Shown: positions 23,736 through 33,987 of the stretch, one piece after another | How the letters are laid out: every line of letters starts with the position of its first letter | How positions within the stretch are numbered: the first letter of the stretch is position 1 | Origin: Altererythrobacter xiamenensis | GTDB taxonomy: Bacteria > Pseudomonadota > Alphaproteobacteria > Sphingomonadales > Sphingomonadaceae | Direction of reading: 5' to 3' | NCBI RefSeq assembly: GCF_900177715.1 | Contig: NZ_FXWG01000002.1 | Location: 682,001-746,000 of the forward strand | DNA length: 64,000 bases | Made by a program: the position numbers and the translations under genes | Notes under the pieces: generated by a model | Databases searched by the model: none | Seen by the model: the letters and a program-made list of their open reading frames with translations, nothing else | Told to the model about the DNA's origin: nothing

Positions 23736-25867
23736 GCCGGTTGTTCCGAGGCGGAACGCGCCAACCGCAAGGAATTGGCGACTACCACGATCGAGCTCAC
23801 CGACATGGCGATCGCCGCGATCAGGGGGGTGACATAGCCAAACAGGGCGAGAGGCACGGCCAGCACATTATAGGCCACGGCAAAACCGAAGTTCTGCCGA
23901 ACGATCCGCATTGTCTTTCGCGATACGCTGATCGCAAGCGCGACCGGCATCAGCTTCTCGCCGATAAACACCGCGTCGGCAGCCTGCTGGCTGGCATCGC
24001 TCGCCGTGCCGGGTGCGATCGAAGCGTGAGCTGCTGCGAGGGCCGGACCGTCATTGAGGCCGTCGCCTACCATCAGCGGGTGCTTGCCTTGAGCTTCGAG
24101 GCGGTGGAGCCGGTCGAGCTTGTCCTCCGGAGTAGCGCCAGCCTGCCCGAATATGCCGAGCCGCCCGGCGACATCGGTTACAGCGCCGCTCCTGTCGCCC
24201 GAAAGGATCTGCGATTCGACGCCCATGGCAGACAGGCTGGTGATCGCTTGTTTCGCATCGCTTCGCAGCGGATCTTCGAAATGAAGCGTCCAGCTCTCGT
24301 CGCCGATGCGCAGGCTGCTTGCCATGCCCGCCTGACTAGCCTCCGGCCGTTGGAGAGCCACTTCCTGCCCGTTCCAGCGCCCTGTGAGGCCCTTGCCGCT
24401 CGCTTCGCCGATGTTGTCGACCTGCGCGGGCGATACACCGTTTGCCTGAAGCGCCTCCGCAAGTCCCTGGCTCAGGGGATGGCGGCTCGTCTGCGCGAGG
24501 CCGAGCGCAACGCTGCGCGCCTCTGCATCGAGGCCGGAAATGTCCGGTCGCGGCTTCCCCAGGGTCAGCGTGCCGGTCTTGTCGAACAATGCCACATCGA
24601 CTTCGGCGAGCCGCTCCAGCGCGCTGCCGTCCTTGATCAGAAGGCCGCGCTTGATCAGCGCCCCCGACGCCGTGACCTGGGCGGCGGGCACGGCGAGGCC
24701 CATGGCGCACGGGCAGGTGATGATCAGCACCGCGATGGCAATGACGAGCGACTGGTGCCAGCCTGCCCCCGCGATCATCCAGCCCACGAAAGCCAGCGCC
24801 GCGAGCGAATGGACCGCCGGTGCATAGAGGCGCGAGGCGCGGTCGGCGATGCGGACATATTTGCTGCGCGATTGCCCTGCCTCGTCCATCAGCCGGGCAA
24901 TCTCGGCGATAACCGTATCGCCCGCGACGGCCGTCAGGCGCACGCGGATCGGCTCGAACAGGTTGATGGCGCCGGCGTGGACGCTGCTGCCGATTGTGAT
25001 GCTCTCGGGCGTGCTTTCCCCCGTCAGCATGGCGTTATCGAGCGCGCTTGCGCCTTCCTCCACCACACCGTCCGCCGCGAGCGCTTCACCTGCGGCGACA
25101 AGGACCATCATGCCCGGCTCGAGCTTGTCGGCTGGGATGCGGCGGGTCGATCCATCGGGTTGAAGTACGCTCGCGCTCTTGCCCATGCGGCCCAGCAGTG
25201 CACCGATCCCGGCGCGGGTGCGCGTACGCATGGTCGCGTCGAGCGCGCGCCCGCAGAGCAGGAAGAACAGCAGCATGACCGCGCTCTCGAAATAGGCGTG
25301 GCCGCCGCCCGCCACGGTCTCGTAAATGCTGAGGCCGGTCGCAAGCAGCACGCCGATCGAGATCGGCACGTCCATATTGGTCCGGCGGAACTTGAGCGCC
25401 ATCCATGCGGACGCGAAGAACGGGCGGCCCGAATAGGCGATCACGGGCAGCGCGATCAGGCCCGAAAGCCAGTGAAACATTTCGCGGGTCGCGCCGCCGG
25501 CACCCGCCCAGACGCTGACCGAAAGCAGCATGATGTTCATCATGCCGAAGCCTGCAACGGCGAGCGCCCGCAGCAGCGCCTTGCTTTCAGCATCGTCGGT
25601 CGCGAGCGGATTTTCGGCGAGTGGCTGGGCTTCGTAGCCGAGCCTGCGCAGGGCCTCTTCGATATCGCCCTCGCTGAGCGAGCGGTCGTGCCGCACGGCC
25701 ACCCGTTTGGCCGAGAAATTGACCCGGGCGCTGTCGATCCCTGCAATTTGGGGCAACTCGCGCTCGATCTTGGCGATGCATCCCGCGCATCTGATGCCGG
25801 GCACAGTCAGCCGGGTGTCGACCAGATCGCCCGACGGCGAAAGTTCAAGGCTGACCGGCGCATTCAT
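23732..25867 (-). CDS. ccoI: CcoI copper-exporting P1B-ATPase for cbb3 oxidase assembly
   Basis: A 711-aa heavy-metal P-type ATPase. The N-terminal HMA domain has GIRCAGC (about residues 24-30). The membrane metal site is ITCPCAMGLAVPAA (CPC), the phosphorylation site is DKTGTLTLGKP, and the hinge is VGDGLNDGPAL. It belongs to the CtpA/FixI branch that delivers copper to the periplasmic side for cbb3 (CuB) biogenesis rather than to the detoxifying CopA branch; the placement between ccoH and ccoS supports this. It overlaps both neighbours by 4 bp. Confidence 0.95.
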   Translation of the reverse strand: MNAPVSLELSPSGDLVDTRLTVPGIRCAGCIAKIERELPQIAGIDSARVNFSAKRVAVRHDRSLSEGDIEEALRRLGYEAQPLAENPLATDDAESKALLRALAVAGFGMMNIMLLSVSVWAGAGGATREMFHWLSGLIALPVIAYSGRPFFASAWMALKFRRTNMDVPISIGVLLATGLSIYETVAGGGHAYFESAVMLLFFLLCGRALDATMRTRTRAGIGALLGRMGKSASVLQPDGSTRRIPADKLEPGMMVLVAAGEALAADGVVEEGASALDNAMLTGESTPESITIGSSVHAGAINLFEPIRVRLTAVAGDTVIAEIARLMDEAGQSRSKYVRIADRASRLYAPAVHSLAALAFVGWMIAGAGWHQSLVIAIAVLIITCPCAMGLAVPAAQVTASGALIKRGLLIKDGSALERLAEVDVALFDKTGTLTLGKPRPDISGLDAEARSVALGLAQTSRHPLSQGLAEALQANGVSPAQVDNIGEASGKGLTGRWNGQEVALQRPEASQAGMASSLRIGDESWTLHFEDPLRSDAKQAITSLSAMGVESQILSGDRSGAVTDVAGRLGIFGQAGATPEDKLDRLHRLEAQGKHPLMVGDGLNDGPALAAAHASIAPGTASDASQQAADAVFIGEKLMPVALAISVSRKTMRIVRQNFGFAVAYNVLAVPLALFGYVTPLIAAIAMSVSSIVVVANSLRLARSASEQPA

Positions 25868-26316
25868 TCGAGCGGAGCCTCGCTACTCCAGATCAATTCA
25901 CCCGAAGCGATGGTCAGGCGCGCGATCCAGCGCCCCTCGTCCACCGGCGCGTCCGAACGAAAAAGGTTTTCTCCCATGCGGGAAAAAGCCACCGTTTGCG
26001 TGTCGCGCTCGCCGATCGGGCGGCGCAATTCGGCGGAGACTGTGGCTCCCGCCGGGACGTTCCCGGTCGGGACGGTAAGGAAGCCGGCTCCATCGCGTTC
26101 GATCCTTGCTGACCAGCCAAGCTCCTCGGAGCGACGCGATTCCTCCAGCCAGCCGTTGAATTTCTGGCTGGCAATGTAGGAGTTGTCGACCACTGTGCCC
26201 GAGAAGCTGCGCGCAGCAATGGTCGCCATGCCGAAATTGACCGCAACGACCACGCCGAAGCCTGCGACAAGGATCTTGGCCATGTCACGACCAGTGAATT
26301 CGCGGCGCATTGTCAT
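25864..26316 (-). CDS. ccoH: FixH/CcoH cbb3 oxidase assembly protein
   Basis: A 150-aa (or 148 from 26310) FixH-family membrane protein. A single N-terminal TM helix (ILVAGFGVVVAVNFGMA) is followed by the conserved VVDNSYIASQKFN and a periplasmic beta-rich domain. CcoH contacts the oxidase during assembly. It overlaps ccoG upstream and ccoI downstream by about 4 bp, as is standard in ccoGHIS operons. Confidence 0.92.
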   Translation of the reverse strand: MTMRREFTGRDMAKILVAGFGVVVAVNFGMATIAARSFSGTVVDNSYIASQKFNGWLEESRRSEELGWSARIERDGAGFLTVPTGNVPAGATVSAELRRPIGERDTQTVAFSRMGENLFRSDAPVDEGRWIARLTIASGELIWSSEAPLE

Positions 26317-27755
26317 TCTCCCGCTGCGGTGAAAAGTGTCTCGGCTCGGTCGCTTTCGCCCTGCTCGTCCAGCGAGGTCAGCGTGAAGGCGAAAGTCTGG
26401 CCCTCGGTACCCTGCGGAGCGAGCACATAGGCACGCACAGGCTGCGTTGCATCGGCCGGAACCTCGATCGTCTGACTGCGCGCTGCGTCGCTGCGGCCAA
26501 TTGAATCGGTCCAGAAGACAGCGTCTTCAAGCCCGACAAGCGCGACTTCCATTTCGCGCGGGCGGCTCTCCATATTGCGCAGCTTGAGCGTGTAGGCGTT
26601 ACGAACCGAGCCGTCGCTCATCAGCATGAAGGGTGGGTTGCGATCGGGCGATACGGTAAGGTCCGTATGGCTGCGCACGCCCAGTGCGAAGAGGAGGGCG
26701 AGCCCGATTGAGGACCACACGCCGAGATATACGAGCGTCCTCGGGCGCAGCAGCGTCTTGATGACGGGCTTGGGCTCGCCGCCGGCAGCCTCGTGCTCGC
26801 AATCGTCGAGCGTCGCGTAATCGATCAGGCCGCGCGGTCTGCCGATATCCTTCATCACCTTGTCGCAGGCATCGATGCACAATGCGCAGGTGATGCAGCC
26901 GATCTGCGGCCCTTCGCGAATATCGATCCCGGTCGGACAGACCTGCACGCATTGCATGCAGTCGATGCAGTCGCCGAACTCGCCCGGATTCTTCTGCGCT
27001 TTCTTGACGCTGCCGCGCGGTTCGCCGCGCCAGTCCTTGTATGTGACGATGAGCGATTTCTCGTCGAGCATCGCGGTCTGGATGCGCGGCCAGGGGCACA
27101 TGTAGATGCACACCTGCTCGCGCAGGAACCCGCCCAGCGCGAAAGTCGTGGCGGTAAGGATGGCAACGGTGCCGTAGGCAACCGGGGCCGCCTCTCCGGC
27201 GAAGAACTGACGGAAGAGCGTCGGCGCGTCGGCAAAGTACAGAATCCATGCGCCGCCTGTCAGGAATGCGATCAGCAAATAGACCGACCACTTGGCGCCG
27301 CGGCGGAAAACCTTGCTCCAGGTCCACGGAGCCTTGTCGAGCCGGATGCGCGCGTTGCGGTCGCCATCGAACAGCCGGTCGATATGCTGGAAGAGGTCGG
27401 TCCATACGGTTTGCGGGCAGGCATAGCCGCACCAGGCTCGCCCCACTGCGCTGGTGACGAGGAACAGGCCGATGCCTGCCATGATCAGCAGCCCGGCGAC
27501 GAAGTAGAACTCGTGCGGCCAGATCTCTATGCCGAACATGTAGAAACGGCGGTTGGCGAGATCGACCAGCACTGCCTGGTCCGGGGCATAAGGGCCCCGG
27601 TCCCAGCGCAGCCACGGCGTGACGTAATAGATCGTCAGCGTGATCGCCATGATCGCCCATTTGAAGCGCCGGAAAGGCCCGTCGATGCGCTTGTTGTGAA
27701 CGACCGAGTGCTTTTCGTAGAGCTCGCTGGACTGGATGGGCTCAGGGCTGTTCAT
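26313..27755 (-). CDS. ccoG: CcoG (FixG), ferredoxin-like cupric reductase of cbb3 assembly
   Basis: A 480-aa membrane protein with about five TM helices and two [4Fe-4S] cluster motifs (CIDCMQCVQVCPTG and CITCALCIDAC), preceded by the conserved WCGYACPQTVW and CIYMCPWPR segments. A C-terminal Ig-like domain follows. CcoG reduces Cu(II) to Cu(I) for the CcoA/CcoI copper route to cbb3. The start at 27755 (MNSPEPIQ) overlaps the ccoP end by 14 bp. Confidence 0.95.
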   Translation of the reverse strand: MNSPEPIQSSELYEKHSVVHNKRIDGPFRRFKWAIMAITLTIYYVTPWLRWDRGPYAPDQAVLVDLANRRFYMFGIEIWPHEFYFVAGLLIMAGIGLFLVTSAVGRAWCGYACPQTVWTDLFQHIDRLFDGDRNARIRLDKAPWTWSKVFRRGAKWSVYLLIAFLTGGAWILYFADAPTLFRQFFAGEAAPVAYGTVAILTATTFALGGFLREQVCIYMCPWPRIQTAMLDEKSLIVTYKDWRGEPRGSVKKAQKNPGEFGDCIDCMQCVQVCPTGIDIREGPQIGCITCALCIDACDKVMKDIGRPRGLIDYATLDDCEHEAAGGEPKPVIKTLLRPRTLVYLGVWSSIGLALLFALGVRSHTDLTVSPDRNPPFMLMSDGSVRNAYTLKLRNMESRPREMEVALVGLEDAVFWTDSIGRSDAARSQTIEVPADATQPVRAYVLAPQGTEGQTFAFTLTSLDEQGESDRAETLFTAAGE

Positions 27756-28662
27756 CGACCTCGACCGCCGGATCCTCGGCGACCTCCTCGATGTCTTCGC
27801 CACCGCCACGTGAATGGACATAGGCCGCGAGCATCTTGATCGTCACCGGATCGAGGCGGTCCTTCCAACCGGGCATAACGCCGTGCTTGGGCCGCCTGAT
27901 CTGAGCGCGGATGTCTGCCGCCTCGCTGCCGTACAGCCAGATCGCGTCGTTGAGCGCAGGTGCCCCGATTTCGCGGCTACCGCTACCATCGGCCTGGTGG
28001 CAGGCAACGCAGTTGTCGGCATAGAGCTGTGCTCCGACCGGGCTCGATTGCCTGCGGCCGGTGAACGAAAGAACGTGGCCGGCCAGGGCGTCAATCTGCG
28101 CTCTATCGAAGATACCGTCGAACCCGGGCATCAGGCTGATGCGGGTTTCGTCCGAGCCTTCCCAGCGGATGCCGTGATTGAGGGTATATTCGATCGCTTT
28201 GAGATCGCCGCCCCACAGCCATTCGTCGTCGTTGAGGTTGGGATAGCCGGGCGAACCTGCTGCACCCGCGCCGTGGCATTGGACGCAGTTCACCTTGAAG
28301 GCGGCTGCACCGCCCGCGACGGCCTGCTGCATGAGCTCGGTGTTGTCCTGCAGCTTGACCACGTCGATCGCTGCGAGCTGCTCGCGGAAGGACTGCCGCG
28401 CCAGATCCGCGGTTTTCATTTCCTCGCTCAGCTGCCCGCGGCTGGTCCAGCCAAGCGTACCTTCGGTCGCCTGGTTGATCATGGGCCAGGCGGGATAGAG
28501 GATCGTGTAGACGATCGCGAAGACGATCGTCGCATAGAAGGTCCACAGCCACCAGCGCGGCAGCGGCGTGTTCAATTCCTCGATACCGTCCCATTCATGC
28601 CCGACGAATTCGGTGCCGGTGGGTTGGTCGACGCGGGTGTCGTTTCCTGCCTCATTCGCCAT
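27742..28662 (-). CDS. ccoP: cbb3-type cytochrome c oxidase subunit III, dihaem CcoP
   Basis: A 306-aa protein. The N-terminal cytoplasmic segment EFVGHEWDGIEELNTPLP and a TM helix (LWTFYATIVFAIVYTIL) are typical, followed by two cytochrome c domains with haem motifs CVQCH and CVACH and axial Met motifs in SLMPGF and GVMPGW. It transfers electrons from the donor cytochrome to CcoO/CcoN. The start overlaps the ccoQ end. Confidence 0.96.
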   Translation of the reverse strand: MANEAGNDTRVDQPTGTEFVGHEWDGIEELNTPLPRWWLWTFYATIVFAIVYTILYPAWPMINQATEGTLGWTSRGQLSEEMKTADLARQSFREQLAAIDVVKLQDNTELMQQAVAGGAAAFKVNCVQCHGAGAAGSPGYPNLNDDEWLWGGDLKAIEYTLNHGIRWEGSDETRISLMPGFDGIFDRAQIDALAGHVLSFTGRRQSSPVGAQLYADNCVACHQADGSGSREIGAPALNDAIWLYGSEAADIRAQIRRPKHGVMPGWKDRLDPVTIKMLAAYVHSRGGGEDIEEVAEDPAVEVDEQP

Positions 28663-28816
28663 CGTCGGTATCCTTGAAAATCGAGTGGGCGGCTGTGTGG
28701 TTGCTGTCTTTCGACCCCGGGCGGAACGGCCAGGCGCAGAGCAAGGCGAACAGCGCGAACATGGCGGCCAGCGCGTAGCTGTCGGCGAAGTGGCGCAAAG
28801 TGTCGTAAAGGCTCAT
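28652..28816 (-). CDS. ccoQ: cbb3 oxidase small subunit CcoQ
   Basis: A 54-aa protein starting [16 protein letters not shown], with one TM helix ([17 protein letters not shown]) and the CcoQ-typical FRPGS motif directly after it. It stabilises the cbb3 complex. It starts inside the last codons of ccoO (overlap 28813-28816), and its stop overlaps the ccoP start. Confidence 0.93.
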   Translation of the reverse strand: MSLYDTLRHFADSYALAAMFALFALLCAWPFRPGSKDSNHTAAHSIFKDTDDGE

Positions 28817-29571
28817 CGCCCCTTCTCCTCGGCCAGTTCTTCCTGGGCTGCGGCGCTGTTCACATCGACCAGCGTGCCGAGCATCTGGAGATAGGAGAGC
28901 AGTGCATCCATCTCGGTGACCACGTCAGGGTTGCCGTCGAAGTCGCGTATCTGCGCCTTCGGATAGCGCTCCGCCAGATCGCCAGCGTCCATGTCGGGAT
29001 CGGCCTGTGCCTGAATGTCGGTCTCAGCCATTTCGATGTCGCGATCGCTGTAAGGCACGCCCACGCGGGTGAGCGCGGTCAGCATGGCCGATGGATCGGC
29101 GACCTTGAGTTCGGTGTCGGCGAGGAAGCCGTATTGCGGCATGATGCTTTCGGGCACGAGGCTCTGCGGGTTCCTGAGATGCTGAACGTGCCATTCGTCC
29201 GAATAGCGCCCGCCTACACGCGCCAGATCGGGCCCGGTACGCTTGGACCCCCATTGGAAGGGGTGATCGTACATGCTTTCGGCAGCCAGGCTGTAGTGGC
29301 CGTAGCGTTCGACCTCGTCCCGGAAGGGCCGGATCATCTGGCTGTGGCAGGTGTAGCAGCCTTCGCGGACGTAGATATCGCGACCCGCCTGTTCGAGCGG
29401 GGTGTAGGGCCGCATGCCGTCCACCTTCTCGATCGTGTTGTCGAGGTAGAACAGCGGCGTGATCTGGACGAGGCCGCCGATCGCCACGGTGACGAGGGTC
29501 AGCGCCGCGAGCAGCGTCACGTTGCGCTCGATTTTCTTGTGACGGCTGCCGGGTTCTTTTGCGGTGTTCAT
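28813..29571 (-). CDS. ccoO: cbb3-type cytochrome c oxidase subunit II, monohaem CcoO
   Basis: A 252-aa membrane-anchored cytochrome c. The TM helix ([18 protein letters not shown]) is followed by [19 protein letters not shown] and haem motif CYTCH, then [16 protein letters not shown] and the Met ligand near [10 protein letters not shown]. It sits 11 bp downstream of ccoN. Confidence 0.96.
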   Translation of the reverse strand: MNTAKEPGSRHKKIERNVTLLAALTLVTVAIGGLVQITPLFYLDNTIEKVDGMRPYTPLEQAGRDIYVREGCYTCHSQMIRPFRDEVERYGHYSLAAESMYDHPFQWGSKRTGPDLARVGGRYSDEWHVQHLRNPQSLVPESIMPQYGFLADTELKVADPSAMLTALTRVGVPYSDRDIEMAETDIQAQADPDMDAGDLAERYPKAQIRDFDGNPDVVTEMDALLSYLQMLGTLVDVNSAAAQEELAEEKGR

Positions 29572-29582
29572 GGCGCGCGCTC

Positions 29583-31241
<1,659 letters not shown>

Positions 31242-31243
31242 AA

Positions 31244-32029
31244 TTAAATCCTTCCAGTCTCTGGCTCGGGTAATCGCGCTTGCACCGCGTCACATTGATC
31301 GAGATCAAATTTGCCCAGCTGCGGCGAAATATCTGTCGGCAGGGGTGCGAAACCGGCGCTTTTCCGAAGGGCTTCTAGGTCCAGCAGGGCGATGCGCGAG
31401 CGGCCCTGCGTTGCGATGAAACCGGCATCGCGCAGCGCGCCCAACTGGCGGCTTACGGTTTCGATGGTGAGTCCGATCGAATCGCCGATATCCCGCCGCG
31501 ACATGGGCAATTCGAGGATGACCACATTGCCTTCGGTGACGCCTACGCGCTCGGACATGGCGAGGAGGAAGCCGGCCAGTCTTTCGAGCGCGCTCTTCTG
31601 GCCAAGCGCGACAGCCTTGTCGCGGCACCGGTGAAGAGCGCGCGGCAGCCGGTCCATCAACGCGCGCGATGTCGAAACTTCCGTGGCGGCGAAGTCGAAG
31701 AACTCGCGCGCCGGAAACGAAAGCAGCTCGGTGTCGACCAAAGCTGTCAGGGTGTAGGAATAGAGCCCTTCGGCCGGGATGGAGACGATGTCCCCTCCGA
31801 AATGAAAGGCGACGATCTGTTCGCGATCCTCGCTCGCATGGGCCGCGAGCTTGGTCGCGCCCCGCGCCACGAAAACCAACTGGTCGAAATGTTGGTCGAG
31901 CGGAGCGAGTTCGCCGCGCGTCAATGCGGCCGGGGTCGCGAGAGCCTTGAACTGCACGCCGACGCGGCACCCGGGCTCGAGACCGAATGCCGATCGTGTG
32001 AACAGTTGGAACGTGCTTTCATTCGCCAT
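31244..32029 (-). CDS. Crp/Fnr-family regulator, FixK-like (no N-terminal Fe-S cysteine cluster)
   Basis: A 261-aa regulator with an N-terminal cyclic-nucleotide-like sensor domain (about 20-150), dimerisation helix and C-terminal helix-turn-helix [20 protein letters not shown]. The recognition helix ETVSR has the Glu/Ser/Arg set that reads TTGAT half-sites. Only one N-terminal Cys (C21) is present, so the four-Cys oxygen-sensing cluster of true FNR is absent and a FixK-type role is more likely. It sits directly ahead of ccoN; the ccoN FNR box is encoded in its own codons for FDLDQ. Confidence 0.88.
   Translation of the reverse strand: MANESTFQLFTRSAFGLEPGCRVGVQFKALATPAALTRGELAPLDQHFDQLVFVARGATKLAAHASEDREQIVAFHFGGDIVSIPAEGLYSYTLTALVDTELLSFPAREFFDFAATEVSTSRALMDRLPRALHRCRDKAVALGQKSALERLAGFLLAMSERVGVTEGNVVILELPMSRRDIGDSIGLTIETVSRQLGALRDAGFIATQGRSRIALLDLEALRKSAGFAPLPTDISPQLGKFDLDQCDAVQARLPEPETGRI
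31295..31308. promoter_or_regulatory. FNR/FixK box controlling ccoN
   Basis: TTGATCGAGATCAA is a perfect TTGAT-N4-ATCAA palindrome, 54-67 bp upstream of the ccoN start and inside the 3' coding end of the regulator gene. This gives room for a class II promoter driving ccoNOQPGHIS. Confidence 0.85.
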
Positions 32030-32064
32030 GGCCGGCTTAGTAACGCCAGCTTGCGGACCTTCCT

Positions 32065-32078
32065 TTGATCCAGGTCAA
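32065..32078. promoter_or_regulatory. FNR/FixK box between the regulator and ompW
   Basis: TTGATCCAGGTCAA matches TTGAT-N4-ATCAA with one mismatch (GTCAA). It lies 36 bp upstream of the regulator start on one side and 94 bp upstream of ompW on the other. It could autoregulate fixK and/or activate ompW, a gene known to be FNR-controlled in enterobacteria. Confidence 0.7.
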
Positions 32079-32171
32079 TGATGCGACGGACAAGCGGGGT
32101 CTATCTGCGCCCCGATGCTGCAAAAATCCTGGGCCGCACGGGGTGGCCGCTGCAGCAACAGGAAAGATATC

Positions 32172-32840
32172 ATGAGAACGCTCCTTCTCGGCTGTTTCGC
32201 CGGCCTCGCAACCCTCGCAGCTCCAGCAGCGGCGCAGGACCAGGATGGCAAGGTCCAGATCAAGGTCATGGGGACCGCAGTTCTGCCAGATGGCAAGATT
32301 ACCGACCTGAATACGGATATCGTCGGGCTGCCCGCGGGCACGCAGACCAAGGCCAACGACAATTACGTGCCGACGATCGCGATCGAGTACTTTGTTACCG
32401 ACAATGTCTCGCTCGAGACCATCTGCTGCCTGACCCAGCACGATGTCGACGCTGTCAGCGGCCTGCCGGGGGCTGAGCTGGTTTCGAATGCAAAGCTCAT
32501 CCCGGCGACCGTTACCGCTAAATACCATTTCGATCTCGGCGGGGTGAAGCCCTATGTCGGCGCTGGCGCGACCTATTTCCTCTGGATCAGCGACAAGCCG
32601 GGTGCCGCGACCATTCCGCTGGGCGTTACCGACACCGATCTTTCGGACGAGTTCGGCCTTGCGCTGCAAGCGGGTTTCGACGTTCCGCTTTCGGACAACG
32701 GTTTCGGCCTGACCTTCGATGCCAAGCGCTACTTCGTCGATACGACTGCGCGCTGGTATGCCGGTGACACGCTGGCGATCGAAACCGAGCACAAGCTCGA
32801 TCCCTGGGTGCTCAGCGCTGGGGTCAGCTACCGCTTTTGA
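32172..32840 (+). CDS. ompW: OmpW-family outer membrane protein
   Basis: A 222-aa eight-stranded beta-barrel protein with a signal peptide (about 1-21, ending LAAPAAAQ). OmpW features are IAIEYFVTDNVSLE, AKYHFDLGGVKPYVGAGATY and the terminal strand WVLSAGVSYRF, with an aromatic C-terminus for BAM insertion. OmpW proteins pass small hydrophobic molecules. The start at 32172 is preferred over 32115 because the signal peptide begins there, with AGGAAA upstream. The FNR box at 32065 suggests oxygen-limited induction. Confidence 0.88.
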   Translation: MRTLLLGCFAGLATLAAPAAAQDQDGKVQIKVMGTAVLPDGKITDLNTDIVGLPAGTQTKANDNYVPTIAIEYFVTDNVSLETICCLTQHDVDAVSGLPGAELVSNAKLIPATVTAKYHFDLGGVKPYVGAGATYFLWISDKPGAATIPLGVTDTDLSDEFGLALQAGFDVPLSDNGFGLTFDAKRYFVDTTARWYAGDTLAIETEHKLDPWVLSAGVSYRF

Positions 32841-32854
32841 GTGATGATTTGCTG

Positions 32855-32887
32855 TCCCGGGGGCCGGTCAACCGCCGGCCGCCGGGA
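32855..32887. terminator. GC-rich hairpin between convergent genes
   Basis: The inverted repeat TCCCGGGGGCCGG / CCGGCCGCCGGGA has one mismatch and a 7-base loop. It sits 15 bp after the ompW stop and just before the end of the convergent gene at 32893. It probably ends transcription from one or both sides, although no T-tract follows. Confidence 0.45.
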
Positions 32888-32892
32888 TGCAA

Positions 32893-33984
32893 TCAGGCTT
32901 GGGCCCCGTCATTGAGGCCTTTCAGGCCCAGCGGCGAAAACGGGCCGATAATGAGCTGCTCGAACACGCCGATAGCGTTGGCATCGTCGCTCACCACCTG
33001 AACGGGGATCTGCACATGCAGGTTCTCGGGCGCAAGCGGATCGAGCGCGGCGAGATCGATGTCCTCGCGCTCTACCTTGAGCGGGCCGTGGTGCATGCCG
33101 TGGCCCCAGACCGGGTGGGTGTAACCCAGCCCCTTCATCTGGAAACGTCCCAGAGGTTCAAACGTCACCTGCTCGGGCGCGCCAATCAGGGCGAGCGACA
33201 GTGTGCCGCCACTCGGCCAACGCGTGCCGGGTTCCAGCCGGGTCCGCATGCTGCCGACACCCTCGGCCAGGTTGTTCGCTTCTGCTCCGTCGGGAGCCCA
33301 GGCGGCGCGGGTATTCCATGCCTCTCCGTGTGCGTCGTTATTGACGTGGAAGAAGAGCGCGCCGTTGTCGAAATTGACCGGGGTCCATTGCCAGAAAAAG
33401 CTCGGCACCGGCGCGCCGGGTATCGGTTGCGGGTCGCGCGCGCCAATTGGCCTGACGCCCCAGCTGCGGTCACGCGTGCCGCTGGTCCCGGCGGCGAGGT
33501 CGTGGCGCTCTCCATTGAGCGATATCCACCCCTCGTAATGCCCGTTCTGGGTCATGCGGGTGTAATCCATGAAAGCACGCGGCCCGATGCGGTGGATGAA
33601 GCGCGGCTCCTCGATGGGGAAAGCGCGCCCGCTGAAGGTGATCTCTGCCGCGATCCCGTCGCTCTCTTCCACCGTCACCTTGAGCCGGTTGAGCGGCTCG
33701 ATCACTTCGATAGCGATCGGCCCGACCCGCATGGCCATACGTTCCATCCCGAGCTCGCAGCTTGCGTGCAGACAGTATTGCACGCCATCGCGGATGAAGC
33801 TGAAGTGCGCATCGGCAACATCGAGGTGAGGATAAACGCCGAATGCCGCGGCGAAGAAACCGCTGCCATCGGGTGCGTAACCGTTAAAAAAATAGCGGTC
33901 ATAGAAATTGCGGTCAGTCCCCGAATAGGCGACCGGTTCGGGCGTCTGGTGGAGCGGGTAGTCGTCGCCTCTTGTAAGCACCAT
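32893..33984 (-). CDS. uncharacterised protein, possible lipocalin-like (AttH/CrtC-type) double barrel
   Basis: A 363-aa soluble protein without a signal peptide. The beta-rich pattern with many W/F/Y/G residues (NFYDRYFFNGYAPDGSGFF, RDRSWGVRPIG, FFWQWTPVNFDNGALFFHV) resembles the AttH/hydroxyneurosporene-synthase-like calycin fold, as in DUF7064/7065-type proteins. The RDRSWGxR motif is characteristic of that group. It lies 3 bp downstream of an APH-like kinase gene in the same orientation, so the pair is probably co-transcribed. The function is unknown; a role with lipids, steroids or terpenoids is speculation. Confidence 0.6.
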   Translation of the reverse strand: MVLTRGDDYPLHQTPEPVAYSGTDRNFYDRYFFNGYAPDGSGFFAAAFGVYPHLDVADAHFSFIRDGVQYCLHASCELGMERMAMRVGPIAIEVIEPLNRLKVTVEESDGIAAEITFSGRAFPIEEPRFIHRIGPRAFMDYTRMTQNGHYEGWISLNGERHDLAAGTSGTRDRSWGVRPIGARDPQPIPGAPVPSFFWQWTPVNFDNGALFFHVNNDAHGEAWNTRAAWAPDGAEANNLAEGVGSMRTRLEPGTRWPSGGTLSLALIGAPEQVTFEPLGRFQMKGLGYTHPVWGHGMHHGPLKVEREDIDLAALDPLAPENLHVQIPVQVVSDDANAIGVFEQLIIGPFSPLGLKGLNDGAQA

Positions 33985-33987
33985 TGG

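Noticed and set aside
23741..26179. 812-aa plus-strand ORF
   Set aside because: Antisense to ccoI and ccoH. The composition (His, Arg, Gly, Asp rich with no domain) is the usual reverse-frame artefact of GC-rich coding.
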